Below, piece after piece: positions 27,315 through 36,445 of a stretch of DNA of 41,495 nt. This DNA comes from Christensenellaceae bacterium (GTDB lineage Bacteria > Bacillota > Clostridia > Christensenellales > Aristaeellaceae). The position numbers and the translations under genes are program-made. The first letter of the stretch is position 1. Each line of letters starts with the position of its first letter. Below the pieces are notes generated by a model. That model ran no database searches. It was not told the origin of the DNA and saw only the letters and a program-made list of their open reading frames with translations. The stretch is taken from contig JAAYRU010000020.1 of assembly GCA_012518615.1 (NCBI GenBank), positions 1 to 41,495 of the forward strand. The letters are read 5' to 3'.

Positions 27315-29834
27315 ATGAGCGATATTAAAGATAAAGTAATAGTTACGGAGCTAGAATCCGAAGTAAAAAAATCATTTATAGCCTATTCTATGGCGGTAAT
27401 AATAAACCGTGCTTTACCTGATGTAAGGGACGGGCTTAAGCCTGTTCACCGCAGAATACTCTACGATATGAATGAGCTTGGCATGACGCCCGATAAGCCC
27501 TTTAGAAAGAGCGCCCGCATTGTAGGCGATGTGCTTGGTAAATACCACCCGCATGGCGATGCCAGCGTATATGGCGCTATGGTGCGTCTAGCGCAGGATT
27601 TTAATATTCGCTACCCATTGGTAGAGGGGCAGGGCAATTTCGGCTCTGTAGACGGGGATAGTGCCGCTGCTATGCGTTACACCGAAGCTAGGCTTAGCCG
27701 CCTTGCTATGCACCTTATAGGCGAAATAGATAAGGATACTGTAGATTTTTACCCTAACTTTGACGCCACCCTTATGCAGCCTGCGGTATTACCTGCAAGG
27801 TTCCCCAACCTTCTTGTAAACGGCTCAAGCGGTATAGCTGTTGGTATGGCTACAAATATACCACCGCATAACCTTGGCGAAGTGGTAGATGCTGCTGTCG
27901 CCTTAATAGACAATCCCGATATAGACCTTGACGGTCTTATGGAACACATAAAAGGGCCTGATTTCCCAACGGGAGGTACAATACTCGGTATAAGCGGTAT
28001 AAGGGAAGCTTACCACACAGGTAGAGGGCGCATAGTAGTACGCGCCAAAAGTGAGATAGAATCTCTCCCCAATGGGCGCGACCGTATAATAATCAACGAA
28101 ATACCATATCTTGTAAATAAAGCAAGGCTTATATCCAGAATTGCGGAGCTTGTGCACGAAAAGCGTATAGACGGTATAAGCGATATACGAGATGAGAGCG
28201 ATAGAAATGGTATGCGTATAGTAATAGAACTAAAGCGCGATGCAAATGCGCAGGTAGTGCTAAATCTATTATATAAGCATACTCAGCTTCAAGATACATT
28301 CGGCGCAATAATGCTTGCGCTTGTAGACAATAAGCCCTGCATACTATCTTTAAAAGAGACGCTGCAATACTATATCGATCATCAGGTTGATGTTGTTACA
28401 AGGCGCACTAAGTATGAGCTTGATAAGGCGGAAGCCAGAGCCCATATTTTAGAAGGTCTACTAAAGGCGCTTGATAATATAGACGAGGTTGTCCGCATTA
28501 TCCGTTCCTCTCTGGATACTCAAACCGCAAAGGAACGCCTTATAGATAGATTCGGCTTTTCAGATAAACAGGCGCAGGCAATACTCGACATGCGTTTAGC
28601 TAGGCTTACTAACCTTGAAGCGGATAAGCTTCAAGCGGAGTATGATACTCTTCAAGAGAGAATTGCCTATTATAAGCTGCTATTATCTGATAGACCAAAG
28701 CTTATGGAAGTTATCAAAGAAGAGATACTAGCCATACGCAACAGATTTGCAGATGAAAGGCGCACAGCCATATCACCTATCGAAGGCGAAATAGATATAG
28801 AAGACCTTATTCCCAAGGATTCCATGGTGGTTACCATGACGCATTTCGGCTATGTAAAGCGCCTGCCGCAGAGCACATACCGCTCTCAAAATAGGGGCGG
28901 TAAGGGCATAATAGGCATGTCAACGCGCGATGAAGACTATGTTGAAAGGATGTACATAGTGCATTCGCATAGCGATATGCTGTACTTTACCGATAGGGGG
29001 CGGGCATACGGTCTAAAATGCTACGAGATACCGGAGGCAAGCAGAACCGCAAGGGGGACGGCTATTGTAAACCTATTGCAGCTTGAAGGCGGCGAAAAGG
29101 TAAATGGAATGCTCCCCATACCCGATAGGGATAGCGATGAAATGCTCCTTATGGCAACGAAGCAAGGCAGGATTAAAAAGACAGCCCTGTCGGAGTTCTC
29201 TAACCTTAGAAATGCGGGTATAATTGCAATAAACTTAGTGGATGATGATGAACTTATAGGCGTTGAGCTAACCGACGGCAACCAAGAAATAATGATTGCC
29301 ACTAAAAAAGGCAAGAGCATACGCTTTAGCGAAACTGAAGTCCGCATGATGGGTAGAAACACCCAAGGCGTTAAGAGTATAGAGCTTGATGAGGGAGATG
29401 AAGTTATATCACTTGCCATAGTAGAAGAGGATAAACAGGTTCTATGCATAACTGAAAAAGGCTACGGCAAGCGTACGCTTATAGACGAATACCGCCTGCA
29501 ATCCCGTGGCGGGAAGGGTGTTGCGGTTATGAAGCTATCCAAAAAGACGGGCGATTTAGCTTCTGTGCTAATGGTATCAGAAGAAGATGAACTTATGCTC
29601 ATAACCGATGACGGCACAATTATCAGAACTCCCATAACCGATGTACGCATAATGGGCAGAACCACGCAAGGCGTACGCCTTATGCGTGTAGCGGATGACG
29701 CTGTAATAGTAGATGTTGATATAGTTGCCGAAGAAGACGATGACGACCATGTACACGAATATGAGCATCTTCCCGCGCCTTTTGACGATATAGAAGAAGA
29801 AGCGGACACAGAAGATAACGAGGAAGATTTTTAA
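27315..29834 (+). CDS. gyrA: DNA gyrase subunit A
   Basis: 839 residues. The catalytic Tyr122 is in AAMRYTEAR, with numbering that coincides with E. coli GyrA. The C-terminal pinwheel carries a GyrA-box-like QNRGGKG needed for DNA wrapping and a later QSRGGKG, and the protein ends in a long Asp/Glu-rich tail (about 805-839). In the quinolone-determining region (GDASVYGAM) position 83 is Ala and position 87 is Gly, where sensitive enzymes usually have Ser and Asp/Glu. The start is ATG behind agaggata. Confidence 0.95.
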   Translation: MSDIKDKVIVTELESEVKKSFIAYSMAVIINRALPDVRDGLKPVHRRILYDMNELGMTPDKPFRKSARIVGDVLGKYHPHGDASVYGAMVRLAQDFNIRYPLVEGQGNFGSVDGDSAAAMRYTEARLSRLAMHLIGEIDKDTVDFYPNFDATLMQPAVLPARFPNLLVNGSSGIAVGMATNIPPHNLGEVVDAAVALIDNPDIDLDGLMEHIKGPDFPTGGTILGISGIREAYHTGRGRIVVRAKSEIESLPNGRDRIIINEIPYLVNKARLISRIAELVHEKRIDGISDIRDESDRNGMRIVIELKRDANAQVVLNLLYKHTQLQDTFGAIMLALVDNKPCILSLKETLQYYIDHQVDVVTRRTKYELDKAEARAHILEGLLKALDNIDEVVRIIRSSLDTQTAKERLIDRFGFSDKQAQAILDMRLARLTNLEADKLQAEYDTLQERIAYYKLLLSDRPKLMEVIKEEILAIRNRFADERRTAISPIEGEIDIEDLIPKDSMVVTMTHFGYVKRLPQSTYRSQNRGGKGIIGMSTRDEDYVERMYIVHSHSDMLYFTDRGRAYGLKCYEIPEASRTARGTAIVNLLQLEGGEKVNGMLPIPDRDSDEMLLMATKQGRIKKTALSEFSNLRNAGIIAINLVDDDELIGVELTDGNQEIMIATKKGKSIRFSETEVRMMGRNTQGVKSIELDEGDEVISLAIVEEDKQVLCITEKGYGKRTLIDEYRLQSRGGKGVAVMKLSKKTGDLASVLMVSEEDELMLITDDGTIIRTPITDVRIMGRTTQGVRLMRVADDAVIVDVDIVAEEDDDDHVHEYEHLPAPFDDIEEEADTEDNEEDF

Positions 29835-29870
29835 TAAACATGCACTGTTGCCATAACAAAGGGAGCTTGT

Positions 29871-31442
29871 ATGAAGGGTAGACAGAGCCTAATTCAGGGA
29901 ATATCCGTGCTTGGTATAGCGGGGCTTATTTGTAAAGTAGTAGGTGTACTATATAAAATCCCCCTTGCGCGCACGATAGGTCCCCTAGGCATGGGTGTAT
30001 ATCATCAGGTTTTCCCTACATATAATCTTTTGCTTACTATTTCTTCTGCAGGCATACCGGTAGCGATATCCCGTATGGTTGCGGCAAGTATAGCGGATGA
30101 AGACCATGCAAAGGCAAAGAGCATATTTAAAATAGCGCTTAAAATATTATTTGTAGTTGGATTATTAGGCAGCCTGCTTATGGTACTACTAAGCTCTATG
30201 CTTTCAAGCGCAAAAGGCACTCCGGAAGCTAGAAATAGCTTCATTGCAATAGCTCCCAGCCTTTTCTTTGTGTGCGTTATGAGTGCGTACAGAGGATATA
30301 TGCAAGGCAGAAGGCGCATGATACCAACAGCAGTGTCGCAGCTGATAGAGCAGGTAGGCAAGGTGTTTGTAGCCATGCCTTTAGCCTATATGGGTATGCA
30401 AAGGGGTGGGCATGTAGACGGCGCAGCAGGTGCTCTGCTTGGCATATCCATAGCCGAAGCTGCTGCTCTAATATATATGATTATAGATTCCAAAAGAAAT
30501 GCGGTTCCAAATACATCAATAAAGCCTATTGCGGCAGATAGGCAATCAACCCGCAGCTTATCAAGGGAGCTTATATATACATCCATTCCCATAACCATAG
30601 GCGCATGTATAGTGCCTATAGCCTCAGAGGCGGATTCATTTATGCTTGTAAGGCTTATGAGTGAATATATTCCAAGGGAAGAGGCTGTAATACGCTACGG
30701 CATATATACAGGCCTTGTTATTGCGCTTATAAATGTACCCACAGCAGTGGCAATGGCGCTTAGCACAAACCTAGTGCCTAATATAAGCGCCGCAAAGCAG
30801 GAGAATAACACTAAGGCACTAATCAGCCACAGCGCAACAGGTATAAAAGCCGCAATGGTGATAGGCTTGCCCGCTTCCATAGGTATGAGTATGCTTGCGG
30901 AACCTATTTTACAATTATTATTTAGTGGCGAGCAGTACAGCGTATATCAGCTAAGCCAAGGGGCAAAATTGCTTGAAATAAGCAGCCTTACTATAGTGTT
31001 GTTTACTATGGTACAGGCAACAAGTGGCATACTTCAAGGACTTGGCAAGCAGCGTATACCTATGTATACATTGGCGCTAGGTATAGCTCTTAAAATAATG
31101 CTTAACCAAGTATTGGTGCGTATTCCCGCTATAAACATATACGGCGCTCCCTTTGCATCGCTTCTTTGTTATACTGCAAGTCTTATACCTAATATGTATT
31201 ATGTTTCAAAGTACACAGGCTTAAGAGTAAATATAGGCGATACTTTTTTAAGACCTGTGGCGGCTTGCGGCATAATGGCGGCTTTTGTTATTATTGTAAA
31301 ACTTATTTTCAATGATAGATTAAACCACTCTTTATTATTACTATTTGCAACTATTGTAATTGCTGTGGCTATATATTTATTTGTTGCGGAAAAGCTAGGC
31401 TGTATAAAGCTATCGAATATAAAATTGGGAAGGCGTAAATGA
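29871..31442 (+). CDS. SpoVB/YabM-like polysaccharide or lipid II flippase (MOP superfamily)
   Basis: 523 residues, with about 14 predicted membrane helices. The N-terminus GLICKVVGVLYKIPLARTIGPLGMGVYHQVFP and SSAGIPVAISRMVA are typical of the SpoVB/YtgP/MurJ-like group of Gram-positives. A central YRGYMQGRRRMIPTAVSQLIEQ is another hallmark. Such proteins move lipid-linked cell-wall or polysaccharide precursors across the membrane. In Bacillus, yabM precedes mazG (yabN), as here, with a four-base ATGA overlap. Whether it acts in sporulation cannot be told. Confidence 0.88.
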   Translation: MKGRQSLIQGISVLGIAGLICKVVGVLYKIPLARTIGPLGMGVYHQVFPTYNLLLTISSAGIPVAISRMVAASIADEDHAKAKSIFKIALKILFVVGLLGSLLMVLLSSMLSSAKGTPEARNSFIAIAPSLFFVCVMSAYRGYMQGRRRMIPTAVSQLIEQVGKVFVAMPLAYMGMQRGGHVDGAAGALLGISIAEAAALIYMIIDSKRNAVPNTSIKPIAADRQSTRSLSRELIYTSIPITIGACIVPIASEADSFMLVRLMSEYIPREEAVIRYGIYTGLVIALINVPTAVAMALSTNLVPNISAAKQENNTKALISHSATGIKAAMVIGLPASIGMSMLAEPILQLLFSGEQYSVYQLSQGAKLLEISSLTIVLFTMVQATSGILQGLGKQRIPMYTLALGIALKIMLNQVLVRIPAINIYGAPFASLLCYTASLIPNMYYVSKYTGLRVNIGDTFLRPVAACGIMAAFVIIVKLIFNDRLNHSLLLLFATIVIAVAIYLFVAEKLGCIKLSNIKLGRRK

Positions 31443-32860
31443 ACAAAATAACCATAGTATCCTTAGGACCGGAACCTGCAGAGCAAAACCTTTGCCTTGG
31501 CGCATTAAATGCTATGAAAAAAGCAAAAAAACTTATACTGCGGACGGAGCAGGTTTCTGCAGCGGATTTACTTAAGGCAGAGGATATAGAATTTGAACCT
31601 CTAGACTTTATATACGACAATGTGGAGGATTTTGATATAGCCCATGCGCAGGCGGCTGAATATATATTAAAAGAAGCATGTGAAAGCGAAATATGCTATG
31701 CGGTTATAGATACCTTGCATGATGGCAGTGTTAAGGAGTTATATAAACAAAACGCTGATGTTTTAACGCTGGTTGGTGTTTCTGTACATGCTCCATATGT
31801 GTTTAAGGCAAGGCTAGAAAGCCCGTATATTGTGACGGACGCGGTTTCACTTAAAGTATATTCAGCACAATACCCCATATGCATTATTGAACTAGAAAAT
31901 AAACTGCTTGCGGGGGATTGCAAGCTAAGCTTAGCTCCGTATTTTGGAGATGATGCGGATATCTTATTCTTTGAAAACGAATATATGCCCTATAAAAAGA
32001 TAAAACTATTTGAGCTTGATAGGCAGGATAGTTACAGTCATAGAACATGTGCAATAATATTGCCAGGCAAACTGCCTTATAAAAGCAGGTACGATATGGA
32101 AGATCTGCTTGAACTTATGCGCATACTGCGCAGCGATAAGGGTTGCCCTTGGGATAGAAAGCAGACGCATAAAAGTCTTCGCCCTTTCTTAATAGAAGAA
32201 GCCTATGAAGCGGCAATAGCCATAGATGAGGGGGATTGGGATAGCGCTGCAGATGAGCTTGGCGACGTGCTGCTGCAAATAGCCCTACATTCTGTTATAG
32301 GCGAGGAATACGCCAGCATGACATTCCAAGAGATAGTAAGTGGAATATGCAAAAAGATGGTGCTTCGCCACCCCCATGTGTTTGCGGATGAAAATATAGG
32401 CACGATAAAGGAGCTTCGCTCAAGTTGGGAGAACATTAAAAAGCAGGAAAGAGGCTATTATACCGTTGGCGATGCAATGCTAGATTTAAAGCGCGGTCTG
32501 CCGCCGCTTATTCGCGCTGAAAAGGTACAAAAGAAAGCTGCGGATGTCGGTTTTGATTGGGATAAGCCAAAAGATGTTCTACAAAAAGTGCATGAAGAAG
32601 CGAACGAAGTAATGGAGGAAATCCGTCTTGGCAATGACCCTTCAGAAGAAATAGGCGATTTATTTTTCGCATGTATAAACCTAAGCAGGCTTTGCGGGCT
32701 TGACAGCGAAAACCTTATCAATATGGCAACCAAAAAGTTCATCAAGCGTTTTGTTTTTATGGAAAAAGAGGCAGAATTAGCAGGAAAAGCCTTGAAAAGC
32801 TTGACAATAGATGAAATGAGTGTATACTGGGAGCGTAGCAAGGCTGGTGACAATAGATAG
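31439..32860 (+). CDS. mazG: MazG/YabN nucleoside triphosphate pyrophosphohydrolase with degenerate methylase domain
   Basis: 473 residues. The N-terminal 215 residues align in layout with the tetrapyrrole-methylase-like domain of YabN, but the GPGD motif reads GPEP and the PGxP motif of the SAM pocket is absent, so methyl transfer is unlikely. Residue 236 starts CPWDRKQTHKSL, followed by EEAYEAAIAID and DELGDVLLQ, the metal-binding MazG core that hydrolyses (d)NTPs to NMP and PPi. A second MazG repeat has EEANEVMEEI and EEIGDLFF. A strong promoter for HU lies in its 3' end. Confidence 0.9.
   Translation: MNKITIVSLGPEPAEQNLCLGALNAMKKAKKLILRTEQVSAADLLKAEDIEFEPLDFIYDNVEDFDIAHAQAAEYILKEACESEICYAVIDTLHDGSVKELYKQNADVLTLVGVSVHAPYVFKARLESPYIVTDAVSLKVYSAQYPICIIELENKLLAGDCKLSLAPYFGDDADILFFENEYMPYKKIKLFELDRQDSYSHRTCAIILPGKLPYKSRYDMEDLLELMRILRSDKGCPWDRKQTHKSLRPFLIEEAYEAAIAIDEGDWDSAADELGDVLLQIALHSVIGEEYASMTFQEIVSGICKKMVLRHPHVFADENIGTIKELRSSWENIKKQERGYYTVGDAMLDLKRGLPPLIRAEKVQKKAADVGFDWDKPKDVLQKVHEEANEVMEEIRLGNDPSEEIGDLFFACINLSRLCGLDSENLINMATKKFIKRFVFMEKEAELAGKALKSLTIDEMSVYWERSKAGDNR
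32801..32828 (+). promoter_or_regulatory. Promoter of the HU gene inside the mazG 3' end
   Basis: TTGACA (32801-32806), 16 bases, TATACT (32823-32828) with TG immediately upstream. Transcription would start about 55 bases before the HU ATG. A TATAAT at 32873 has no -35. Confidence 0.6.
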
Positions 32861-32891
32861 TTTTGCACAACTTATAATAGGAGGTTAAGAT

Positions 32892-33167
32892 ATGAATAAG
32901 ACCGAACTTATCGCTGCAGTAGCAAAGGCAGCTGAAATCAAGAAAGTTGACGCGGAGAAGGCAGTTAATGCAGTTCTTGATATCGTTAAGGACACCCTCA
33001 ACGCAGGCGAAAAAGTACAGCTAATTGGCTTTGGCACATTCGAAGCTAAAGAGCGTGCAGCGCGTACCGCACGTAACCCCCGCACAGGCGAGGAAATTCA
33101 GGTTCCTGCTTCTAGGGTACCGTCTTTCAAAGCCAGTAAGGTTTTCAGAGAAGAACTCAACAAGTAA
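32892..33167 (+). CDS. hup: HU-family DNA-binding protein
   Basis: 91 residues, the standard length. MNKTELIAAVA, the GFGTFE turn and the DNA-contacting arm ARNPRTGEEIQVPASRVPSF are textbook HU. It bends and compacts DNA as a dimer. The start follows taggaggttaagat. All five Ile codons are ATC or ATT, unlike the ATA-rich neighbours, consistent with high expression. It has its own promoter and a terminator. Confidence 0.96.
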   Translation: MNKTELIAAVAKAAEIKKVDAEKAVNAVLDIVKDTLNAGEKVQLIGFGTFEAKERAARTARNPRTGEEIQVPASRVPSFKASKVFREELNK

Positions 33168-33180
33168 GCTATTTAGCAAC

Positions 33181-33215
33181 AAAACTGCCGGCATTCGTCG
33201 GCTGTTTTCTTTTTT
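33181..33215 (+). terminator. Intrinsic terminator after HU, abutting the rqcP ribosome binding site
   Basis: AAAACTGCCG (33181-33190) pairs with CGGCTGTTTT (33199-33208) with one mismatch, followed by CTTTTTT (33209-33215). The next bases are AGGA, the ribosome binding site of rqcP. Confidence 0.75.
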
Positions 33216-33224
33216 AGGAATAAT

Positions 33225-33476
33225 ATGCGTTTAGATAAATTTTTAAAAATTTCCCGAATAATAAAGCGCAGAACTCTTGCAAAAGAGGCTTGCGATTCTG
33301 GCAGGGTAAGCATAAACGGAAAGATAGCAAAGGCGGGCGCTGAAATAAAAGAAGGGGATATTATTGAGCTACGTCTAGCTGCCCGCACTTTTAGTTACGA
33401 GGTGCTTAGCCTAAAAGAAAGCATACGCAAAGATGAAGCTATAAGTATGTACCGTATTTTAAATAAGGAAGGCTAA
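33225..33476 (+). CDS. rqcP: RqcP/YabO, S4-domain ribosome quality-control factor
   Basis: 83 residues. MRLDKFLKISRIIKRRTLAKEACDSGRVSINGKIAKAG is an S4 RNA-binding domain. RqcP works with RqcH to add alanine tails to nascent chains on obstructed 50S subunits. The yabM-mazG-rqcP order is conserved from Bacillus, with HU between as in many Clostridia. The start follows tagga. The sporulation genes yabP and yabQ that often come next are absent. Its stop TAA overlaps the stop TAG of the convergent PHP gene. Confidence 0.92.
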   Translation: MRLDKFLKISRIIKRRTLAKEACDSGRVSINGKIAKAGAEIKEGDIIELRLAARTFSYEVLSLKESIRKDEAISMYRILNKEG

Positions 33477-34267
33477 TCTGCCTCCACTAAACCTTCTTTT
33501 GTAAATACAAGCCTTTTAAGACCGAATTTTTTTATATTGTCAATTCCTTCATCGTATATGGCGGTGTTTTTTATATGCTCCGGGGAATGGGCGTCTACAC
33601 TCATTATTACGCTGCAGTTTTCTTCCGCGGCAATTTCCCAAAACTTATAATACGGGTAGCCAAGGCCGGGAAAACGCCCCTCTTTTATGGACATAAGCCC
33701 AAGCAGGTTGTACTCAAGCGGCACGCCTAAATTGTTTGAGGCGTAACAAATCTCCCTTGCGGCTTTTACGCATGTATCGTCAAACTTATAATATTCACTT
33801 AGATATAGGTCGGGGTGGGCAAGCCAGTCATATACGCCTGTTTCCATAGCGGCAATAGCCGTTTTAAGGTAAAGGATAATATCGTTCTTGGTTCTGCATC
33901 TGCCGAAATAAAATTCGCTCTCATCAATATAGTCAAAATGATTGCCTAGTATAATATAATCAAGGGAATATTCCTCTATTCTTTCCTTTAACCAAGTCAT
34001 ATGCTTGGGGTAGTATTCACACTCAAGCCCGCAGCTTATTTCAAGCTTGTCGCCGTATTGTTTTTTTATATTTTTAACAGCTTCTATGTAACCTGGTAGT
34101 TCTTCTAAACCCATACGCGTACTTGGGAAAATGGAGCCCGGCCAGGGTGTGTGGTCTGAAAAACCTAGTGCGTCGTAGCCTGCCTCTATAGCAGCCTGCA
34201 CATATTCCCACTCTTCGCCTACCGCGTGTCCGCAGCGCGGCGTGTGAGTATGGTGATTTTTTCTCAT
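33473..34267 (-). CDS. Histidinol-phosphatase-like PHP family phosphoesterase
   Basis: 264 residues from the ATG at 34267 behind aaggaggtttgcg; a longer frame to 34351 covers the promoter. The PHP trinuclear metal site is visible: HTH (6-8), His14, Asp38/His39, Glu82, His110, His151/Asp153 and Asp225/His227. It resembles HisK/HisJ, which dephosphorylates L-histidinol phosphate, but no his genes are nearby and many PHP proteins have other substrates. Confidence 0.8.
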   Translation of the reverse strand: MRKNHHTHTPRCGHAVGEEWEYVQAAIEAGYDALGFSDHTPWPGSIFPSTRMGLEELPGYIEAVKNIKKQYGDKLEISCGLECEYYPKHMTWLKERIEEYSLDYIILGNHFDYIDESEFYFGRCRTKNDIILYLKTAIAAMETGVYDWLAHPDLYLSEYYKFDDTCVKAAREICYASNNLGVPLEYNLLGLMSIKEGRFPGLGYPYYKFWEIAAEENCSVIMSVDAHSPEHIKNTAIYDEGIDNIKKFGLKRLVFTKEGLVEAD

Positions 34268-34295
34268 CGCAAACCTCCTTAAAATCCTCAGATTG

Positions 34296-34324
34296 ATATT
34301 ACCAAAGCTTGCCATGTCCGTCAA
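34296..34324 (-). promoter_or_regulatory. Promoter of the PHP gene
   Basis: On the minus strand TTGACG (34324-34319), 17 bases, TAATAT (34301-34296), about 28 bases before the start at 34267. Confidence 0.6.
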
Positions 34325-34365
34325 ATGGAAGTATAGGCGTTTTATGCACATTCGCTTGCAAATGC

Positions 34366-34394
34366 TTGCATAGCTTGGTGGATAATGTTATTAT
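34366..34394 (+). promoter_or_regulatory. Promoter of the tig-clpPX-lon operon
   Basis: TTGCAT (34366-34371), 17 bases, TATTAT (34389-34394). A small hairpin, GTGCC (34402-34406) with GGCAC (34415-34419), lies in the leader. No full CtsR box is seen here. Confidence 0.5.
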
Positions 34395-34445
34395 TACAGG
34401 TGTGCCTATTAATCGGCACGATGTTAATTTTCAGGAGGAGCAGCA

Positions 34446-35840
34446 ATGGCTTATACTGCGGAAAAGATTTCCGGAAATCAGGTTCGTTTTAATTTTACAG
34501 TCCCTGCGGAGGATTTTGAAAAGGCTATCCAACAGGCATATCTTAAGGAGCGCAAGAGGATAAGCGTTCCGGGCTTTAGGAAGGGCAGGGCGCCCCGTAA
34601 GCTCATAGAAAATATGTTCGGTGAAGGCGTTTTCTTTGAAACCGCATTTGATATTTTGTTCCCGAAAGTATATGAGGAAGCTGTAAAGGCAGAAGGTACA
34701 AAGGTTGTAGATAGCCCTTCTATAGATATAGAAGAAATTGCAAGCGATAAGGATTTAGAATTTTCAGCTACTGTATATGTAGTTCCTGATGTGGAGCTTG
34801 GAAACTATAAGGGTTTAAAAGCAGTGCAATATCTGCCGCCCGTTAGCGATGAGGAAATAAACCGCCGTATCGAAAGGGATGTTGAAACCGTAACCACAAG
34901 GGAAAGCGTAAGCGATAGAGCCGTAGAAGATGGCGACTATTGTAATATAGATTACAAAGGCACGCTTGACGGCGTTCCCTTTGATGGCGGAACCGCTGAG
35001 GGGCAGGAACTGCAAATCGGCAGTGGTATGTTTATCCCTGGTTTTGAGCCGCAGCTTATTGGTATGAACATAGGTGAAGAACAGGATATCAATGTTACCT
35101 TCCCTGAAAACTACCATGCAGAGAATTTAAAGGGCAAGGAAGCTGTGTTTAATGTTAAATTAAACGCAATACAGGTTGAAGTAAGACCTGAGCTTGATGA
35201 TGAATTCGCCCAAGATGTGTCCGAATATGAAAGCTTTGAAGAATATAAAGAAGCAATAAAAAAAGAGCTTGAGGACATAGCTAAGGAAAATAGTGAAGTA
35301 AAGGTAAAGGATCAACTCTTAAACCAAGTGGTAGATGCTTCTGACTGCGATATACCACAGGCTATGATAGACGATGAAGTAAGCCAAATTGTGCGGCAAA
35401 TGAGTTTACAGTTTGCCTATCAAGGTATGAAGTTTGGTGATTACATGCGCTATATGGGTATAGACAGCAGGGAAAAACTTATAGAGCACTATTCTCCTTC
35501 CGCTACTATGAATGTAAAACAGACGCTTGTGCTTGAAGCAATAGTAGAAAAAGAAGCTATAGTTGAAAGTGAAGAAGACCTAGATGAATTTATCACTGAA
35601 TATGCAAAACAGGAAGGGCGCGAAACTGAAGAGCTTAAAAAATCCCTATCTGAAGACACGATAGAGGAAATACGCAGCCTTATAAGAAAACGTAAGGCAT
35701 CGGAATTTATTTTCGAAAATGCTAAAATCGAAGTTAAAGAGGAAGAAGAACCTCAGCTTAACGCCCAGGAAATGGTAAAGCAGTTTGAAGAAGCTTTAGA
35801 CGAAGCAGATGAGCAGGAAGAAAAAGAAGAGGAGAAATAA
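34446..35840 (+). CDS. tig: Trigger factor, ribosome-associated chaperone
   Basis: 464 residues. The ribosome-docking motif GFRKGRAPR is at 43-51. A FKBP-type prolyl isomerase domain spans about 158-245 ([17 protein letters not shown] ... [15 protein letters not shown]). The C-terminal helical arms end in an acidic Glu-rich tail. It meets nascent chains at the exit tunnel. The start has aggaggagcagca. The stop overlaps the clpP start (TAATG), the common tig-clpP-clpX arrangement. Confidence 0.96.
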   Translation: MAYTAEKISGNQVRFNFTVPAEDFEKAIQQAYLKERKRISVPGFRKGRAPRKLIENMFGEGVFFETAFDILFPKVYEEAVKAEGTKVVDSPSIDIEEIASDKDLEFSATVYVVPDVELGNYKGLKAVQYLPPVSDEEINRRIERDVETVTTRESVSDRAVEDGDYCNIDYKGTLDGVPFDGGTAEGQELQIGSGMFIPGFEPQLIGMNIGEEQDINVTFPENYHAENLKGKEAVFNVKLNAIQVEVRPELDDEFAQDVSEYESFEEYKEAIKKELEDIAKENSEVKVKDQLLNQVVDASDCDIPQAMIDDEVSQIVRQMSLQFAYQGMKFGDYMRYMGIDSREKLIEHYSPSATMNVKQTLVLEAIVEKEAIVESEEDLDEFITEYAKQEGRETEELKKSLSEDTIEEIRSLIRKRKASEFIFENAKIEVKEEEEPQLNAQEMVKQFEEALDEADEQEEKEEEK

Positions 35841-36442
35841 TGGGAGAATACTTAATACCATATGTAGTTGAAAGGAGCGGCAACGCAGAGCGCTCTTACG
35901 ATATATATTCTAGGCTGCTGAAAGACAGGATAGTCTTTATTACAGGAGCTATAGACGATGGAATGGCAAACACTGTTGTGGCGCAGCTATTGTACCTTGA
36001 GATGGATAACCCAAATGCCGATATTTCGCTTTATATTAACAGCCCCGGCGGCTCTGTAACCGCAGGTATGGCTATATACGATACCATGCAGTATATAAAA
36101 GCACCGGTAAGAACTGTGTGCGTCGGCATGGCAGCATCTATGGGTGCGTTCTTACTAATGGCGGGCGAAAAGGGCAAGCGTATGGCGCTTCCCAATAGCG
36201 AAGTTATGATACACCAGCCCTCAGGCGGGGCGCAGGGTCAGGCGACTGATGTTACAATACGCGCAAACTGGCTCCTTCGCACTAAGGAAAAAATGAACCG
36301 CATGATGGCTGAAATGACAGGCAAGGATATAGAACAAATCGCCAAGGATGTGGAGAGGGACTACTTTATGACTGCAGAGGAAGCTCTCGAATACGGCATA
36401 GTAGATGAAATATACTCGCCCCAAAAGAAGGAAGATAAGTAA
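35840..36442 (+). CDS. clpP: ClpP, ATP-dependent protease proteolytic subunit
   Basis: 200 residues. The catalytic triad is Ser100 (GMAASMGA), His125 (MIHQP) and Asp174. The N-terminal LIPYVVERS and oxyanion region SPGGSV (68-73) are typical. It forms the 14-mer chamber serving ClpX (next gene) and ClpC (22617). The start follows gaggagaaat. Confidence 0.97.
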   Translation: MGEYLIPYVVERSGNAERSYDIYSRLLKDRIVFITGAIDDGMANTVVAQLLYLEMDNPNADISLYINSPGGSVTAGMAIYDTMQYIKAPVRTVCVGMAASMGAFLLMAGEKGKRMALPNSEVMIHQPSGGAQGQATDVTIRANWLLRTKEKMNRMMAEMTGKDIEQIAKDVERDYFMTAEEALEYGIVDEIYSPQKKEDK

Positions 36443-36445
36443 ATA

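Noticed and set aside
32873..32878. TATAAT just before the HU gene as its promoter
   Set aside because: No -35 at 16-18 bases upstream; the TTGACA-TATACT pair at 32801-32828 is better.
34319..34325. CGTCAAA as a CtsR half-site before tig
   Set aside because: Only one heptad with one mismatch and no partner three bases away; the bases are the -35 of the PHP gene.
34402..34419. Hairpin in the tig leader as a terminator or riboswitch
   Set aside because: Only five base pairs and no U-tract or recognisable aptamer.
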